Assembly (NCBI GenBank): GCA_903851415.1
Contig: CAINOE010000049.1
Span: forward strand, 168,551 to 232,550
Length of the DNA stretch: 64,000 nucleotides
From: an uncultured Rhodopila sp.
GTDB taxonomy: Bacteria > Pseudomonadota > Alphaproteobacteria > Acetobacterales > Acetobacteraceae
Reading direction: 5' to 3'
The translations under genes and the position numbers were made by a program. Shown one piece after another: positions 62,816 through 64,000 of the stretch. Below the pieces are notes generated by a model. It was not told the origin of the DNA. It was given only the letters and a program-made list of their open reading frames with translations, and made no database searches. Every line of letters begins with the position of its first letter. Position 1 is the stretch's first letter.

Positions 62816-64000
62816 ATGAGCGGCACACAAACTGCCACCCCCGGCAACTGGATCACGCAGACCATCAACGGCATGCAGTACGACGTCCTGCTGCCGGCAA
62901 ACTACGATCCTTCGATCAAGTATCCGACGGTGCTTTATCTGCATGCGCTGGACATGGGAACCGATCCGGGCGACCTCGTTCCGGAGGTAAACGCCTGGTT
63001 CAACACAACAACGTTCCGCACCGACTATCCGTCGATCATCGTGATGCCGCTGCTGGACCAGACCGCCGATCCGTCCGGCGAGACGATCAACTTCGGCGGC
63101 GTCAGCACGGCCGACACCGCCGGCGAGGACAATGCCATCGCGGCACTGCAACAGGTTCAGGCGCAGTACTCGGTCGATCCGTCGCGCATCTACGTCACGG
63201 GCAACAGTCTCGGCGGCATTGGCACCGAGGACATGATCATCAAATACAACGCCTATACGGGCACCGAGGGCAAGATTTTCGCCGCCGGCCTGTCGTTGGC
63301 GGGGGCCGATTACGGCCAGGGCTACCCGCAGCCGAACGCCTCGGTGGTGACGGCCCTGAAGAACGTGCCGTTCATGGCGATCCACGGCGGCCAGGATACG
63401 CAGGTGCCGCTGACCTGGGACCAGAATCTTTACGCTGCCGAACAAGCCATCGGCGGCGATATGATCTATACGCAGAACAACAGCCTCGCCCACGACGTCT
63501 GGGACACCTATTACCCGCAGGATGGCGCCGGAACCCCGCTCGGCTGGCTGTTCAGCCAGTCCGCCAGCGGATCGGCCGCCGCCCCGCCCGTCGTCACGCC
63601 GCCCGCAAGCCAAACGCCGTCCGCCAACGACACGGTCGTAGTGGCGGGATCGAGCGCCGCGATCACCGACGCCAGCGGCAATCTCTGGACCATCACCGCC
63701 GGCGGCCAGGTCGCGGTCAACGGCGCCACCGACACCGCAACGGCGAATGTGACCGAACTCGCCTACGTCAACGGCACGATCTGGCAGGAGAACGCCAGCA
63801 AGCTCTGGTGGGGCGAGACCAAGCCGAACGACTCCTGGGCGCCCGCCGCCGGGACGGCCACCAGCCCGCTGCCCGCAACGCCGGTGACGCCGCCGGTCGT
63901 GACGCCTCCCGCGACCAAGACGCCCTCCGCCAACGACACGGTGGTGCTGGCAGGATCGAGCGCCGCGATCACCGATGCCAGCGGCAACCTGTGGACCATC
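62816..64000 (+). CDS. Alpha/beta-hydrolase (esterase/PHB depolymerase-like) with tandem C-terminal repeats; runs off the right edge; not in the supplied ORF track
   Basis: Hand translation MSGTQTATPGNWITQTINGMQYDVLLPANYDPSIKYPTVLYLHA...IYVTGNSLGGIGTEDM...MAIHGGQDTQVPLTWD...NSLAHDVWDTYYP; no stop before 64000. Confidence 0.88.
   Translation, partial: MSGTQTATPGNWITQTINGMQYDVLLPANYDPSIKYPTVLYLHALDMGTDPGDLVPEVNAWFNTTTFRTDYPSIIVMPLLDQTADPSGETINFGGVSTADTAGEDNAIAALQQVQAQYSVDPSRIYVTGNSLGGIGTEDMIIKYNAYTGTEGKIFAAGLSLAGADYGQGYPQPNASVVTALKNVPFMAIHGGQDTQVPLTWDQNLYAAEQAIGGDMIYTQNNSLAHDVWDTYYPQDGAGTPLGWLFSQSASGSAAAPPVVTPPASQTPSANDTVVVAGSSAAITDASGNLWTITAGGQVAVNGATDTATANVTELAYVNGTIWQENASKLWWGETKPNDSWAPAAGTATSPLPATPVTPPVVTPPATKTPSANDTVVLAGSSAAITDASGNLWTI
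63608..64000 (+). repeat. In-frame tandem repeat, period 306 bp (102 aa); second copy truncated
   Basis: SQTPSANDTVVVAGSSAAITDASGNLWTITAGGQVAVNG... restarts as TKTPSANDTVVLAGSSAAITDASGNLWTI at 63914. Confidence 0.9.

Noticed and set aside
62762-63999. Minus-strand ORFs 62762..63613, 63511..63735 and 63763..63999
   Set aside because: They are antisense to the hand-translated esterase/repeat protein, which has coherent catalytic motifs and repeats.

Overview
This 64 kb, GC-rich window looks like an alphaproteobacterial chromosome, probably Acetobacteraceae-like (inferred from gene content and order; I could not search). Most of it is core: dnaK(partial)-dnaJ, dapB-metK-trmB, tRNA-Ala(GGC), selO, an RND efflux pair, fabD-fabG-acpP-fabF-mltG, a tesA-like/ybbA/ybbP-like locus, a BI-1 (YbhL) gene, a cydAB/cioAB oxidase, a SulP transporter, purH, heparinase II/III, rsmB, terC, fumC, malic enzyme and phnC-phnE-phnE. 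The most interesting accessory content is: (1) an exosortase-like gene, apparently frameshifted, divergent from a choice-of-anchor-A-type surface protein with a non-canonical C-terminal sorting signal (~38.9-41.8 kb), plus a canonical PEP-CTERM protein at 10.1 kb; (2) a putative restriction-modification operon pairing a SacI-family-like endonuclease with a D12-class adenine methylase (~45.9-47.8 kb), beside a translationally coupled pair of uncharacterised envelope proteins; (3) a degenerate or variant yybP-ykoY (Mn2+) riboswitch-like RNA upstream of terC; (4) a ybhL-leader-like RNA upstream of the BI-1 gene; (5) a secreted-type esterase with ~102-aa repeats running off the right edge, absent from the supplied ORF track; (6) two families of intergenic REP/BIME-like imperfect palindromes. 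All functional names come from recognising motifs by eye; no database search was run.
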